From NCBI RefSeq assembly GCF_015326965.1, contig NZ_CP017659.1, positions 2,294,001 to 2,358,000 of the forward strand: DNA of 64,000 nucleotides. The letters are read 5' to 3'. Origin of the DNA: Paenibacillus sp. JZ16 (GTDB taxonomy: Bacteria; Bacillota; Bacilli; Paenibacillales; Paenibacillaceae). The position numbers were made by a program, and so were the translations under genes. The notes below the pieces were generated by a model, which searched no databases, was not told the DNA's origin, and worked only from the letters and a program-made list of their open reading frames with translations. Shown here in pieces: positions 45,201 to 54,459 of the stretch. The stretch's first letter is position 1. The number at the start of each line of letters is the position of its first letter.

Positions 45201-46391
45201 ATGAAACTTCCCGCTACGCCCAGACCGGATCAGAACTGGCTGCGCGCCTTTATGTTTACGATATTTGGCACGACAGCCCTTGTCATTTCCTATTTTCCGC
45301 TATATTTCAAAGAAATCGGCTTCAGCAGCACGCAGATCGGTTATCTGTATGCCATCGGCCCGCTTATATCCATGTTCTCCAATATGATTTGGAGTTACAC
45401 CAGTGACAAATACCGGACCATCAAACGCATCATGAACATTCTCATTATCGGACAGCTTGTCACGATGCTTGTTTTATGGCAGGTTGCAAGCTTCGGCGTA
45501 GTATTAATCACAATCAGTTTATTTTATTTTTTCTACTACCCGGTCTATCCCCTGGCGGATACGATGGCCATCCAAACGGCACAGAGGTACGGACGCAGCT
45601 TTACCGTTATTCGCGTATTCGGCTCACTCGGCTACGCGTTCTTCGCGCTTGCCATCGGATATGCCATCAGTGCCGCGGGTGCGTCGGCCACATTGGCTAT
45701 CGGCATCGGCATCGGCGTATTCACGCTGCTCTGCTCGTTTCTTCTCCGCGACGGAGTTGCTGCCAAGTCGGAGCCTGTCGAGCTGGCAGCCCTTCTCAAA
45801 ATATTGCGTTCCAAAGAAATATTGTGGTTCTTCGGCTGCACCTTCTGTCTTGCCATCGCCCACCGGATGAATGAAGCCTTTCTTACGCTTACCTTATCCG
45901 AGCTGGGAGCGGGTGAAGGACTCATCGGCTGGTCCTTGATGGTCTCGGCTGCCAGCGAGATCCCGATTTTCTTCCTCTTGAGCAAGTATGGCGACAAGAT
46001 GAAGGAGCTGCCTCTGCTGACTTTTGCAAGCCTGATGTTCGCGCTCCGTTTTCTGCTCATGGCCCTTGCGGCTGACCCGTTGTCCGTGCTTGCGGTTCAA
46101 TCGCTTCACAGCATTACCTTCGGCGTGTTCTATGTAACCGCGGTGCGCTATATTACAAGGATCATTCCTTGGCAGTACCGCGCGACCGGCATGGCTCTAT
46201 TCATTATCTTCTGGTCAAGCGTTTCAGGACTTCTCAGCGGAGCCTTCGGCGGTCTGCTGTTCGAGGCGGCGGGAAGACCGGCCTTTTACCAGCTCGCAGC
46301 CCTCCTGGCCTTTATCGCCGGTCTCGGTTTTCTTTACCGGCACCTTTTTGCCAAGCCGGAGGATATGAATGTCGGCGGAATCAGCGCTTGA
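45201..46391 (+). CDS. MFS transporter (HcaT/LacY-like)
   Basis: Twelve-helix MFS transporter of 396 residues, MFS_1-like/HcaT type. Seen: FMFTIFGTTALVISYFPLYF as first helix, GFSSTQIGYLYAIGPLISM with an acidic-basic loop WSYTSDKYRTIKRI near 70, and FRSFTVIRVFGSLGYAFF-like helix 5 near 145. The substrate is unknown; relatives carry aromatic acids, nucleosides or sugars. ATG 45201 follows GGAGATCCCCAGC; the ATG at 45141 has a less well-placed RBS. It is monocistronic between divergent ytpB and convergent cspA. Confidence 0.87.
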   Translation: MKLPATPRPDQNWLRAFMFTIFGTTALVISYFPLYFKEIGFSSTQIGYLYAIGPLISMFSNMIWSYTSDKYRTIKRIMNILIIGQLVTMLVLWQVASFGVVLITISLFYFFYYPVYPLADTMAIQTAQRYGRSFTVIRVFGSLGYAFFALAIGYAISAAGASATLAIGIGIGVFTLLCSFLLRDGVAAKSEPVELAALLKILRSKEILWFFGCTFCLAIAHRMNEAFLTLTLSELGAGEGLIGWSLMVSAASEIPIFFLLSKYGDKMKELPLLTFASLMFALRFLLMALAADPLSVLAVQSLHSITFGVFYVTAVRYITRIIPWQYRATGMALFIIFWSSVSGLLSGAFGGLLFEAAGRPAFYQLAALLAFIAGLGFLYRHLFAKPEDMNVGGISA

Positions 46392-46402
46392 CCCATTGAA
46401 AT

Positions 46403-46440
46403 ACAAAAAAGCACAGTTCTCTTAACCGAGAACTGTGCTT
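46403..46440. terminator. Bidirectional terminator between MFS gene and cspA
   Basis: AAAAAAGCACAGTTCTC/GAGAACTGTGCTTC, a perfect 12-bp stem with a TTAACC loop. Confidence 0.92.
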
Positions 46441-46483
46441 CATGCCTTGGTAATTCTATAAGATCTCCGTATTGGGAGCTAAC

Positions 46484-46681
46484 TTACAGTTTTGTTACGT
46501 TGGCTGCTTGAGGACCACGGTTACCTTCAGTGATGTCGAACTCAACCGCTTGACCTTCTTCCAAACTCTTGAAGCCTTCTTCTTGAATTGCGGAGAAGTG
46601 TACGAATACATCCTCGCCACCTTCAACGGAAATGAAGCCGTAACCTTTTTCTGCGTTAAACCATTTAACTGTACCTTTCAA
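46484..46681 (-). CDS. cspA: Cold-shock protein (CspA family)
   Basis: Single-stranded nucleic acid binding protein of 65 residues. RNP1 KGYGFISV and RNP2 VFVHFSAI are both intact, as is the N-terminal [13 protein letters not shown]. It acts as RNA chaperone in cold or growth transitions. The ATG is preceded by GGAGGTTGTTCATTTGA-like sequence; the 5' leader is short in this case, about 100 nt to the next promoter-like region. Confidence 0.96.
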   Translation of the reverse strand: MKGTVKWFNAEKGYGFISVEGGEDVFVHFSAIQEEGFKSLEEGQAVEFDITEGNRGPQAANVTKL

Positions 46682-46876
46682 ATGAACAACCTCCTAAAAA
46701 TACCGCCATCTATGGCGAATATCCATATTATATCCCATGTTTTCTGACAATGCAATCCGTCAATTCGCCCTAAGGGGCTTTTTTTGAGCCACTATTTAAC
46801 AGAAGATTATTTGCTTTTACGCCCGCCTGTGCGTTATCATTTACCCAAAAGCCTAAGTAGCAAACGGAGAATGCAT

Positions 46877-47110
46877 ATGATCAAAAAACATGAAATATAC
46901 AAAAAAGACAAGTGGAACATGATGACGGTTGAAGTTCAGGGCCGATACATCGTTCTCCGCGAAATTTCTGACCAGTGGGGTGAAGAGACCCATACCTTTC
47001 TGAGTCGTCCAGCCTTGATGCACTGGGCTCAAAACCGTTTTCCCAAAGCAGATTTTGAAGGCCGGGAAGATGAGTGGAGAGAAATGATGGCTGCTTTTAA
47101 GCAGGTGTAA
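46877..47110 (+). CDS. Small hypothetical protein (77 residues)
   Basis: Soluble basic-to-acidic protein of 77 residues with EIYKKDKWNMMTVEVQGRYI and a C-terminal FPKADFEGREDEWREMM. ATG 46877 follows CGGAGAATGCAT. I do not recognise a domain. It is directly followed (3 nt) by a two-helix membrane peptide gene, so they form a unit. An ORF extension upstream to 46784 has no RBS. Confidence 0.72.
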   Translation: MIKKHEIYKKDKWNMMTVEVQGRYIVLREISDQWGEETHTFLSRPALMHWAQNRFPKADFEGREDEWREMMAAFKQV

Positions 47111-47113
47111 CGA

Positions 47114-47296
47114 ATGGATTATACGAATATTGTCATCTTCATTATTCTCGCGTTCAGTCTTGGTGCCATCATGATCATGTACCGGGATAAGATACCGCCG
47201 GGACTGAGGAAGGGGATGGCCCTGATTGCCGTCGCCTTCATCTTGTTTGCCTTTTACCTTATTGTATACAGTTTCTTGAATCTGGGTTCCTCGTAA
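47114..47296 (+). CDS. Small two-helix membrane protein (60 residues)
   Basis: Product has two hydrophobic helices (IVIFIILAFSLGAIMIMY and GMALIAVAFILFAFYLIVYSF) separated by a short basic loop RDKIPPGLRKG. No family recognised. It starts 3 nt after the previous gene's stop, whose C-terminal AAGCAGGTG supplies an RBS-like stretch. Confidence 0.72.
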   Translation: MDYTNIVIFIILAFSLGAIMIMYRDKIPPGLRKGMALIAVAFILFAFYLIVYSFLNLGSS

Positions 47297-47498
47297 ATTT
47301 ATAGGATGAAAGTGGCGGGTACGCGGCATACTATCGCTCGGATGCTTCAATTCGAGGAGGTATGATGCCATGAGAGGCGCCAAGGTGCTCTGCATTACGA
47401 TTGCAATCAGCCTGATCGCTCTATCGACTGCCCGCAACGAAGTCTTATCTGAAGGAACCCGGACTCCAACTAATACCTATCATTCAAGGAGGATTTCC

Positions 47499-49289
47499 AT
47501 GGAACAATTGTTAAAACGCGCTGATGTCCCTAAAGAGCATCAATGGAAGCTTGAAGATTTATTCGCTGACCAGAAGGCATGGGATGCGAGCTATGCGGAG
47601 CTGAAGAATCTTCTGAAACGCACAGCCGATTATCAAGGCAAGTTAACCAACGCGGCTTCCATTAAGGAATGCTTCGAGCTTGAGGACGAAATCTCATATC
47701 ATGCCGAACGTTTATACGTATATGCGCACATGCATCATGATGAGGATACAGCAAACCCTACATATCAGGCGTTATCTGCCAAAGCCAAAAAATTGAATGT
47801 CGAAGCCGGAGAAGCCCTCTCCTTCATCACGCCGGAAATTCTGTCCTTGTCCGAAACGGAGCTTGACAAACTGATTGAAGACCCTACCCTCAAGGAATTC
47901 AAGTTTACGCTGTCCGAAATGAAACGGGAGAAGGCTCATGTTCTGTCCAAGACCGAAGAAGCGCTGCTGGCTCAGGTCGGCAACCTCTCCTCTGCGCCGC
48001 AGACCATTTTCGGCATGCTGAACAATGCGGATATGAAATTCCCGAAAATCAAAAACGAGGACGGCAAGGAAGTCGAGCTCACGCACGGCAACTATATTCA
48101 ATTCCTGGAAAGTCCGAACCGCGAAGTTCGCGAGCGTGCTTTCAAAGCCGTGTACGAAACCTATGGCAAGCAGAAGAACACGATTGCGGCTACGCTGAAT
48201 GCCAATGTAAACAAAAACATTTTCTATTCCCGCGTGCGCAAGTACCCTTCCGTTCTGGAAATGGCGCTCTATGGCGATAACATTCCGAAGGAAGTCTACA
48301 CCAACCTGATCGATACCATTCACGAGAGCCTGCCGCTCCTCCACCGCTACATGGAGCTCCGCAAGAAGCTGCTGGGCGTGGATGAGCTTCACATGTACGA
48401 TTTGTTCGCACCGCTTGTAGAAGAGTATAAGTGGGATATCACTTACGAAGAAGCGAAGCAAATGACCAAGGAAGGCCTGACGCCGCTTGGTGAAGATTAT
48501 CTGAGCAGCCTGCAGGCGGGATATGACAACGGCTGGATCGATGTATACGAGAACGAGAACAAACGGACTGGCGCATACAGCTGGGGCGCTTACGGCACCC
48601 ACCCATATGTGCTGCTGAACCATAAAGATAACCTGAACAGCATGTTTACCCTTGCACATGAGATGGGTCATGCGCTTCACTCTTACTATTCCGACAACGC
48701 TCTGAAATACCGTGACGCCCAGTACACCATCTTCCTGGCTGAAGTGGCATCTACAACGAACGAAGCGTTGCTGATGGATTACCTGCTGAAAAACGCCAAG
48801 GATCCGAAGCAGAAAATGTACCTGCTCACCTACTATGCCGATCAATTCCGGACCACGGTATTCCGTCAAACGATGTTTGCCGAGTTCGAGAAGATTGTGC
48901 ACGAACGCGCGGAAGGCGGCGAATCCCTTACTCCTCAGGATCTATCCGACATCTATTATGAGCTGAACGTGAAATATCACGGTAAAGGCATGCAGGTAGA
49001 CAAGGAGATCGGAATGGAATGGGCGCGAATTCCCCATTTCTACAACAGCTTCTATGTTTACAAATATGCGACCGGCTTCTCGGCCGCGACCAGCTTCTCC
49101 AAGCAAATCCTTGAGGAAGGCCAGCCTGCCGTTGACCGTTACCTCGGCTTCCTGAAGAGCGGCGGCAGCGATTACTCCATTAACATCCTCAAGAAGGCCG
49201 GCGTTGATATGTCCTCACCGGAGCCGATTCGTGAAGCGATGAGCGTGTTTGAAGACATCATCAGCCAAATGGAGCAATTGACGAAATAA
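47499..49289 (+). CDS. pepF: Oligoendopeptidase F (M3 family)
   Basis: Zinc metallopeptidase of 596 residues that degrades oligopeptides. The HExxH motif is in TLAHEMGHALHSYYSDN near residue 388, and the third ligand Glu in FLAEVASTTNEALLMDY near 415. The N-terminal half carries the M3B oligoendopeptidase signature (KLEDLFADQKAWD, ALYVYAHMHHDED-like). ATG 47499 follows CAAGGAGGATTTCC. An in-frame ATG at 47370 with GAGGAGG 9 nt upstream would add 43 residues beginning MRGAKVLCITIAISLIAL, which look like a signal peptide. The shorter start fits the family; the longer one might make an exported form. Confidence 0.95.
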   Translation: MEQLLKRADVPKEHQWKLEDLFADQKAWDASYAELKNLLKRTADYQGKLTNAASIKECFELEDEISYHAERLYVYAHMHHDEDTANPTYQALSAKAKKLNVEAGEALSFITPEILSLSETELDKLIEDPTLKEFKFTLSEMKREKAHVLSKTEEALLAQVGNLSSAPQTIFGMLNNADMKFPKIKNEDGKEVELTHGNYIQFLESPNREVRERAFKAVYETYGKQKNTIAATLNANVNKNIFYSRVRKYPSVLEMALYGDNIPKEVYTNLIDTIHESLPLLHRYMELRKKLLGVDELHMYDLFAPLVEEYKWDITYEEAKQMTKEGLTPLGEDYLSSLQAGYDNGWIDVYENENKRTGAYSWGAYGTHPYVLLNHKDNLNSMFTLAHEMGHALHSYYSDNALKYRDAQYTIFLAEVASTTNEALLMDYLLKNAKDPKQKMYLLTYYADQFRTTVFRQTMFAEFEKIVHERAEGGESLTPQDLSDIYYELNVKYHGKGMQVDKEIGMEWARIPHFYNSFYVYKYATGFSAATSFSKQILEEGQPAVDRYLGFLKSGGSDYSINILKKAGVDMSSPEPIREAMSVFEDIISQMEQLTK

Positions 49290-49332
49290 ACAGCCGCTAT
49301 GGCAGTATGAGCGTATCTCAATTGACCAGTGG

Positions 49333-49370
49333 AATAAAATCCCTTGCCCTTTACAGGCAAGGGATTTTAT
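49333..49370 (+). terminator. Terminator of pepF
   Basis: ATAAAATCCCTTGCC pairs with GGCAAGGGATTTTAT, a perfect 15-bp stem. Confidence 0.9.
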
Positions 49371-49397
49371 ACTGTTTGGAGGAAGGAGGTGTTCCCC

Positions 49398-49724
49398 ATG
49401 AAAATTCAATGGTCGCTAATCGCAGCCTTATTGTTTGCCCTGATTACGGCTGTATTCGCCGTCATCAATGTCAATCCGGTCGCAGTGAATCTATTATTCG
49501 GCACAGTCAATGTACCGCTGATTCTGCTGATTATCGGGTGCTCGCTGATCGGGGGACTCATTGTCGGCACGTTCGGCATTTACCGTCAATATCAAATGCA
49601 GAAGGAGATCCGTTCGTTAGCCGAGCAACTTATACATATCCGTGAAGTAACGGGATACACCCCTGAAGTACAAGCTGCGGAAGAGGAAAGCAAGAAAGAA
49701 CAGAAGGACGCCCCCGCTGAATAG
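49398..49724 (+). CDS. LapA-domain membrane protein (DUF1049)
   Basis: Membrane protein of 108 residues. Two helices (LIAALLFALITAVFAVINV and VPLILLIIGCSLIGGLIVGTF) with the NVNPVAVNLLFGTVNVPL linker are the LapA/YrvD-like pattern, followed by a cytosolic charged coiled tail (EVQAAEEESKKEQKD). In E. coli LapA helps assemble lipid A regulation with LapB; in Gram-positives the role is not known. ATG 49398 follows GGAAGGAGGTGTTCCCC. The M42 gene is 39 nt downstream. Confidence 0.87.
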   Translation: MKIQWSLIAALLFALITAVFAVINVNPVAVNLLFGTVNVPLILLIIGCSLIGGLIVGTFGIYRQYQMQKEIRSLAEQLIHIREVTGYTPEVQAAEEESKKEQKDAPAE

Positions 49725-49763
49725 GGAAGGCTGTTCGATTGAACCAAGGAGGCTGAACAATTA

Positions 49764-50798
49764 GTGGCGATACAACCGAATGAAACTTATGTGCTGAACC
49801 TGCTAAAAGAACTGCTCGATACACCGAGCCCAACCGGATATACCCATGACATCATGAAGCGGATCGAACAGGAAGCCGCAACGCTTGATGTTTCGCTCGA
49901 ATGGAATGAAAAAGGCGGCGCCATTCTGTCCGTTCCCGGACAAGACGGCAGCCGTACGGTTGGTCTGAGCGCCCATGTGGACACGCTTGGCGCGATGGTT
50001 CGTGCCGTGAAATCAGAGGGCACGCTCCGTCTTACCTCCGTTGGCGGATACATGATGAACAGCATTGAGAATGAATACTGCATCATCCATACCCGCAGCG
50101 GCAAGAAATATACGGGCACGATCCTGTCCACGCATCCTTCCGTCCACGTATACAGCGATGCACGCGATTTCAAGCGCCAGGAAGCCCATATGGAGGTCCG
50201 GATCGACGAAATGGTGGAGTCGGCCGATGATGTGAAGAAACTCGGCATCGGGGTTGGAGATTTTGTTTCCTTTGATGCCCGTGCGGTCATTACGCCAAGC
50301 GGTTACATCAAATCGCGCCATCTGGATGACAAAGCCAGCGTCGCTGCCCTCTTCGGCTTGCTCGAAAGCATGAAGCGGGATAACTGGAAACCTAAACATA
50401 ATGTAAAGCTTCTCATTTCGAACTATGAAGAAGTGGGACATGGCGCGGCTTACATTCCTGCCGACATCAATGAGATGATTGCGGTCGATATGGGCTGCAT
50501 CGGCGATGACCTAAGCTGCAAGGAAACCGATGTATCCATCTGCGCGAAGGATTCATCCGGTCCCTATGACTATGACATGACCAGCCGTTTGATCCAGCTG
50601 GCCGAAAGCGAAGGCATTGCGTATGCGGTGGATATCTACCCTCATTACGGCTCTGACGCTTCTGCAGCACTTTCCGCGGGCAGCAACATCAAGGCCGCGC
50701 TGATCGGTCCGGGCGTCCATGCATCCCATGCCATGGAAAGAACGCATAAACAAGCCGTTCTTAACACCGTAAAGCTGCTGGCGGCCTACGTCAGTTGA
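49764..50798 (+). CDS. M42 family metallopeptidase
   Basis: Aminopeptidase/endoglucanase-type M42 protein of 344 residues. The co-catalytic metal ligands are visible: His in GLSAHVDTLGAM near 73, Asp in RHLDDKASVAAL near 192, catalytic EE in NYEEVGHGAAY near 224, Asp in AVDMGCIGDD near 246, and His in GPGVHASHAMERTH near 325. Such tetrahedral aminopeptidases trim short peptides. The start is GTG 49764 after AAGGAGGCTGAACAATTA. Confidence 0.92.
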   Translation: MAIQPNETYVLNLLKELLDTPSPTGYTHDIMKRIEQEAATLDVSLEWNEKGGAILSVPGQDGSRTVGLSAHVDTLGAMVRAVKSEGTLRLTSVGGYMMNSIENEYCIIHTRSGKKYTGTILSTHPSVHVYSDARDFKRQEAHMEVRIDEMVESADDVKKLGIGVGDFVSFDARAVITPSGYIKSRHLDDKASVAALFGLLESMKRDNWKPKHNVKLLISNYEEVGHGAAYIPADINEMIAVDMGCIGDDLSCKETDVSICAKDSSGPYDYDMTSRLIQLAESEGIAYAVDIYPHYGSDASAALSAGSNIKAALIGPGVHASHAMERTHKQAVLNTVKLLAAYVS

Positions 50799-50910
50799 TC
50801 ATTTTATAAACAACGTCTGTTCGCGTACTTTCACAAAAAAACATCCTCTCTTTAGAAGATGTTGTTGCTGTATGATCAAAATGGTTCAGCCACGCTGGCC
50901 TTATACTAAC

Positions 50911-50957
50911 AAAGGGGCGTCCCGCCAAGGCATTATGCCTGGGGACGCCCCTTTATT
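50911..50957. terminator. Bidirectional terminator between M42 and ABC-F genes
   Basis: AAAGGGGCGTCCC pairs with GGGGACGCCCCTTT with an inner AGGCAT/ATGCCT, between convergent genes. Confidence 0.92.
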
Positions 50958-50975
50958 TATGGATCGTGTGAATCC

Positions 50976-52922
50976 TTACGATTTCTTGCTCTTTTCAATC
51001 TTCTCCGCGAGCTCGTTCAGATAGGTCCAGCGCTCCATCAGATGCTCCAGCTCACGCTCCGTTTCCTCCTGAGCCTTCATCAGCTCCTGAAGCCTGGCTG
51101 CGTCGCTGCCGGCGGTCTCCATCTCGGATTGAATCGAAGCGAGCTTGCTCTCGGTATCCTCGATGAGCCCATCAATCTGCTCAAACTCCCGTTGTTCTTT
51201 GTAACTGAATTTCAAGCGCTCACGCGGCGCTTCTTTAGCTGAATCGCTGTCCCTGCCATCACTGCTCCCCGAAGCAGATTTGGCTATGGATGCTTCCGCC
51301 TTGCTCCCGGAAGCTTCACCGCCGTGACGCTGCATCCATTCCGCATATTCGCTGTAAGAGCCGACATGGACACGAATCTGACCGTCGCCCTCAAAGGCCA
51401 TAATCTTGTCCACCGTTCGATCCAGGAAAAAGCGATCATGGGATACCACGATACAGACGCCCGGGAACTCATCTAAATACTGCTCCAGAACGGACAATGT
51501 CTGGATATCCAAATCATTGGTTGGTTCATCGAGCAGCAGCACATTCGGTGCGCTCATCAGCACCCGCAGCAGATACAAGCGGCGCTTCTCGCCTCCGGAC
51601 AGCTTCGCAATCGGCGTCCACTGCAGCGCGGGCGGAAACAGGAAGCGTTCCAGCATCTGGGCTGCGGTAATCGCCGAACCGTCCGCCGTACGGACAACCT
51701 CGGCCTCATCCTTGATATACTCAATCACGCGCTGACTGCCGTCCATCTCCTGATGCTCCTGCGTGAAATAACCGAGCTTGACCGTCGGTCCGAGCACGAC
51801 TTCCCCGCCACTCGGCTGAATCCGCCCGGCAATCAGATTGAGCAGCGTGGATTTGCCGCTGCCGTTCGGGCCTACGATACCTATCCGATCCTCGGGAACA
51901 GCGATATAAGAAAGGTCCTGAATTAACGTTTTGTCGTCGATCTTCATCCGGAGACCTTCAATCTCCAGAATTTTGCGTCCCAAGCGGGTGGAAGCGACCG
52001 AAACGTCCAGTTCACCGGAGCTGTGTACCATCTCCTGATCCTTGAGTTTCTCGAAGCGTTCTATCCTCGCCTTCTGCTTGGTCGTGCGGGCCTTGGCCCC
52101 TCTTCGGATCCAGGCAAGCTCGCTCCGCAGCAAATTTTGGCGCTTTTGCTCGGAAGCGGCTTCACGCTCCTCGCGTTCTGCCTTCAGCTCCAGAAAACGG
52201 CTGTAATTCGCCTCGTATCGAAACAGCCGTCCGTGATCCAGCTCCAGCATAACATTGGCTACCCGGTCCAGAAAATACCGGTCATGCGTAATCATGAGCA
52301 GTGCGCCGCGGCGCTTCTGCAAATACTGCTCCAGCCAGGCAACGGATTCATTGTCTATGTGGTTGGTCGGCTCGTCCAAAATGAGCAAATCGGAAGGCTG
52401 AATCAAAGCGGCGGCTAATGCCACCCGCTTACGCTGGCCGCCCGACAGCGTCCCCATCTTCGCTTCATAATTCCGAATCCCCAGCTTGGACAGGATGGTT
52501 TTCGCATCGCTTTCAAGCTGCCATGCCTGCAGCGTATCCAGCGTCTGATTGAGCTTCAGCAGTTTCTGCTGCAGCTCCTCATGACTTGGATGCAGCTCCA
52601 GCAGCTCCATCGTTTCAGTATATTCCCGCACTGCCTTCATCTCCGGAAGATCGCCCTCAAACACCTGCTGCAGGACGGTTTTGTCCGGATCAAACTCCGG
52701 ATTCTGCGCCAGGTAACGAACCCGAATGCGATTGCCCATCGATATTTTACCGGAGTCGGGCGGCTCGAGCCCCGCGATGACCCGCAGAAATGTGGATTTC
52801 CCTGTGCCATTCACGCCGATAATGCCGATTTTATCCTGATCCTCCATTCCGAAGGATGCATCTTGAAACAGAATTTTGTCTCCATAGCTTTTTGTTACCT
52901 GTTCGACGGTCAAAATATTCAT
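50976..52922 (-). CDS. ABC-F family ATPase (Uup/YfmR-like)
   Basis: Soluble protein of 648 residues with two ABC domains and no membrane part. First: GVNGTGKST near 36 and LSGGQRKRVALAAAL near 152 with LILDEPTNHID. Second: GPNGSGKST near 352 and LSGGEKRRLYLLRVL near 440 with LLLDEPTNDLD. The roughly 70-residue interdomain linker (EANYSRFLELKAEREEREA ... RIERFEKL) and a C-terminal coiled coil from about 555 (FEQIDGLIEDTESKLASI) match Uup/YfmR. These act on the ribosome to relieve stalling; resistance is possible but not indicated. The RBS is weak (TAGGGA). Confidence 0.92.
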   Translation of the reverse strand: MNILTVEQVTKSYGDKILFQDASFGMEDQDKIGIIGVNGTGKSTFLRVIAGLEPPDSGKISMGNRIRVRYLAQNPEFDPDKTVLQQVFEGDLPEMKAVREYTETMELLELHPSHEELQQKLLKLNQTLDTLQAWQLESDAKTILSKLGIRNYEAKMGTLSGGQRKRVALAAALIQPSDLLILDEPTNHIDNESVAWLEQYLQKRRGALLMITHDRYFLDRVANVMLELDHGRLFRYEANYSRFLELKAEREEREAASEQKRQNLLRSELAWIRRGAKARTTKQKARIERFEKLKDQEMVHSSGELDVSVASTRLGRKILEIEGLRMKIDDKTLIQDLSYIAVPEDRIGIVGPNGSGKSTLLNLIAGRIQPSGGEVVLGPTVKLGYFTQEHQEMDGSQRVIEYIKDEAEVVRTADGSAITAAQMLERFLFPPALQWTPIAKLSGGEKRRLYLLRVLMSAPNVLLLDEPTNDLDIQTLSVLEQYLDEFPGVCIVVSHDRFFLDRTVDKIMAFEGDGQIRVHVGSYSEYAEWMQRHGGEASGSKAEASIAKSASGSSDGRDSDSAKEAPRERLKFSYKEQREFEQIDGLIEDTESKLASIQSEMETAGSDAARLQELMKAQEETERELEHLMERWTYLNELAEKIEKSKKS

Positions 52923-52988
52923 TGTTATGATCCCTACTTACATCTATAGATTTCGTTGAACGTTTGTTTCATCGGTAAGATGGATACA

Positions 52989-53795
52989 TTATAACGCAAT
53001 CAGCACGGCAATCCCATAAGCTGCCGCTCCGCCGAGAAGCGAACTGACCAGATTGACTGCATCGTTGGACATCCACGAAGCGCCGCGCGTACGCACGGTA
53101 TCTTCACCACAATGATGCGACACTTCCACCGATTTGCCGCACACACGGCAGCGATACATCACTTGTAATGTCGCTCCGAGGTACGAATCGGCGAAAGCTC
53201 CAACCAATCCGCCGGCGAGGGCTGCCAGGACATACGGCAATAGCTCTGCATCCATGCCGCTCCATCCGGCAAGCAGCCATCCGCCTGCCCCAATCAGTAA
53301 ACTCCCTGCCGCTGCAGCCGTGGAGCCGACCCAGGACACGCCGCCGGATTCCCCGGCGGTCAGCACCTTGCCATTCAGCACGGAACGCGGGGGCTTCCGG
53401 CTAAGGCTGCCTAACTCCGTGGCCCAGGTATCCGCCGTTACCGTAGCCATTACGCCTATAAACAGGAATACCCACAGATCGGATTGAATCCATACGTTTA
53501 ACAGACACAGCACCATGCCGATGCCGCCATTGGCGAAGACCTGACCCGCATCCCGCCGGCCTGTCTTGGCATAGGATTTCTCCAGGTCTGCCTTCCGCTG
53601 TTTCCCGTACCGGGATAGCAGTGTGGATGTAATGAAAAAAAGAAGCAGGGTTCCGAACCAAAACACGTTCCCTGCTCCGTAATATATGGTACCCATCAGA
53701 ATAGCGGCTGCGGCTCCGGATTCCGATAGTGATCGTTTCCTGTAAGCGGCTCCTGCCACGATAAAAGCGCCTGCCGCTCCGATCAGCCAATCCAT
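52989..53795 (-). CDS. DUF92 family membrane protein
   Basis: Membrane protein of 268 residues with about six helices. DUF92 hallmarks are ESGAAAAILMGTIYYGAG near 25, RDAGQVFANGGIGMVL near 80, and ATVTADTWATELGSLSRK near 117. A zinc-ribbon-like CRVCGKSVEVSHHCG segment near 215 is present. The family includes archaeal/plant phytyl-phosphate kinase relatives and TMEM19; function here unknown. It lies 36 nt downstream of the FAH gene, in the same direction. Confidence 0.87.
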   Translation of the reverse strand: MDWLIGAAGAFIVAGAAYRKRSLSESGAAAAILMGTIYYGAGNVFWFGTLLLFFITSTLLSRYGKQRKADLEKSYAKTGRRDAGQVFANGGIGMVLCLLNVWIQSDLWVFLFIGVMATVTADTWATELGSLSRKPPRSVLNGKVLTAGESGGVSWVGSTAAAAGSLLIGAGGWLLAGWSGMDAELLPYVLAALAGGLVGAFADSYLGATLQVMYRCRVCGKSVEVSHHCGEDTVRTRGASWMSNDAVNLVSSLLGGAAAYGIAVLIAL

Positions 53796-53831
53796 CTGTG
53801 ACCCCTCCCATGTGTTAAAGCATATATCCGT

Positions 53832-54455
53832 TTACCCGATTTCGCAGCGGCCCAGACGGTCATCTCCCCAGAACAATTCGAACACGTCGCCGGATTCCGT
53901 CGGTCCTACACCAGCCGGTGTACCCGTGAAAATTAAATCACCTTGGCCAAGGCCATAATGCTCGCCGATGTAATCGATGATGTGCTGAAGGGAGAAGATC
54001 ATATCCTTCGCATTCCCGCGCTGCACCTCTTCGCCGTTCTTCCTTACGGTAAAATCGATATCCGCCAGCTTCGCGGTCCCGGGAAACGCAATGGATGGCG
54101 TAAGCGGTGCGGAAGATTTAAACGCTTTTGCCGCCGTCCAAGGATGTCCCTTCTCTTTAATGACCGACTGTACGTCACGCAGCGTGAAGTCGATGCCAAG
54201 GGCCATCGTTTTTACAAGCTCGTCAACGGTCTTGCCTGGCGCGTAATCCTCCGCAAGCTGAATAACAAGCTCGCCTTCAAAATGAAGACTGCCGCGGTCC
54301 ATCGGCAGCTTCAGCACGCTGCCATCCAATGGAACGACGGCATGCGAGGGTTTAAGGAAAATCATCGGCTCTTCCGGCACCGCATTGCCGAGCTCCGCCG
54401 CATGCAATTGATAATTACGACCTACACAATAAACGTTATTCACTAGGGCACACAT
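53832..54455 (-). CDS. Fumarylacetoacetate hydrolase family protein
   Basis: FAH-fold protein of 207 residues. Seen: VYCVGRNYQLHAAELG near 8, EEPMIFLKPSHAVV near 28, the metal-ligand region LHFEGELVIQLAEDY near 60, and DLIFTGTPAGVGPTESGD near 178. It likely acts on a 2-oxoacid such as oxaloacetate (enol tautomerase/decarboxylase) or acylpyruvate. ATG 54455 follows GGAGG by 10 nt; the GDPD stop is 4 nt upstream, so the two are co-transcribed. Confidence 0.88.
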   Translation of the reverse strand: MCALVNNVYCVGRNYQLHAAELGNAVPEEPMIFLKPSHAVVPLDGSVLKLPMDRGSLHFEGELVIQLAEDYAPGKTVDELVKTMALGIDFTLRDVQSVIKEKGHPWTAAKAFKSSAPLTPSIAFPGTAKLADIDFTVRKNGEEVQRGNAKDMIFSLQHIIDYIGEHYGLGQGDLIFTGTPAGVGPTESGDVFELFWGDDRLGRCEIG

Positions 54456-54459
54456 AACA

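Noticed and set aside
47772..48902. Minus-strand ORF of 376 codons within pepF
   Set aside because: It is an antisense frame without RBS; the sense frame has the full M3 peptidase signature.
50838..50868. Second terminator after the M42 gene
   Set aside because: The ACATC/GATGT stem is only five base pairs; the strong hairpin at 50911 is sufficient.
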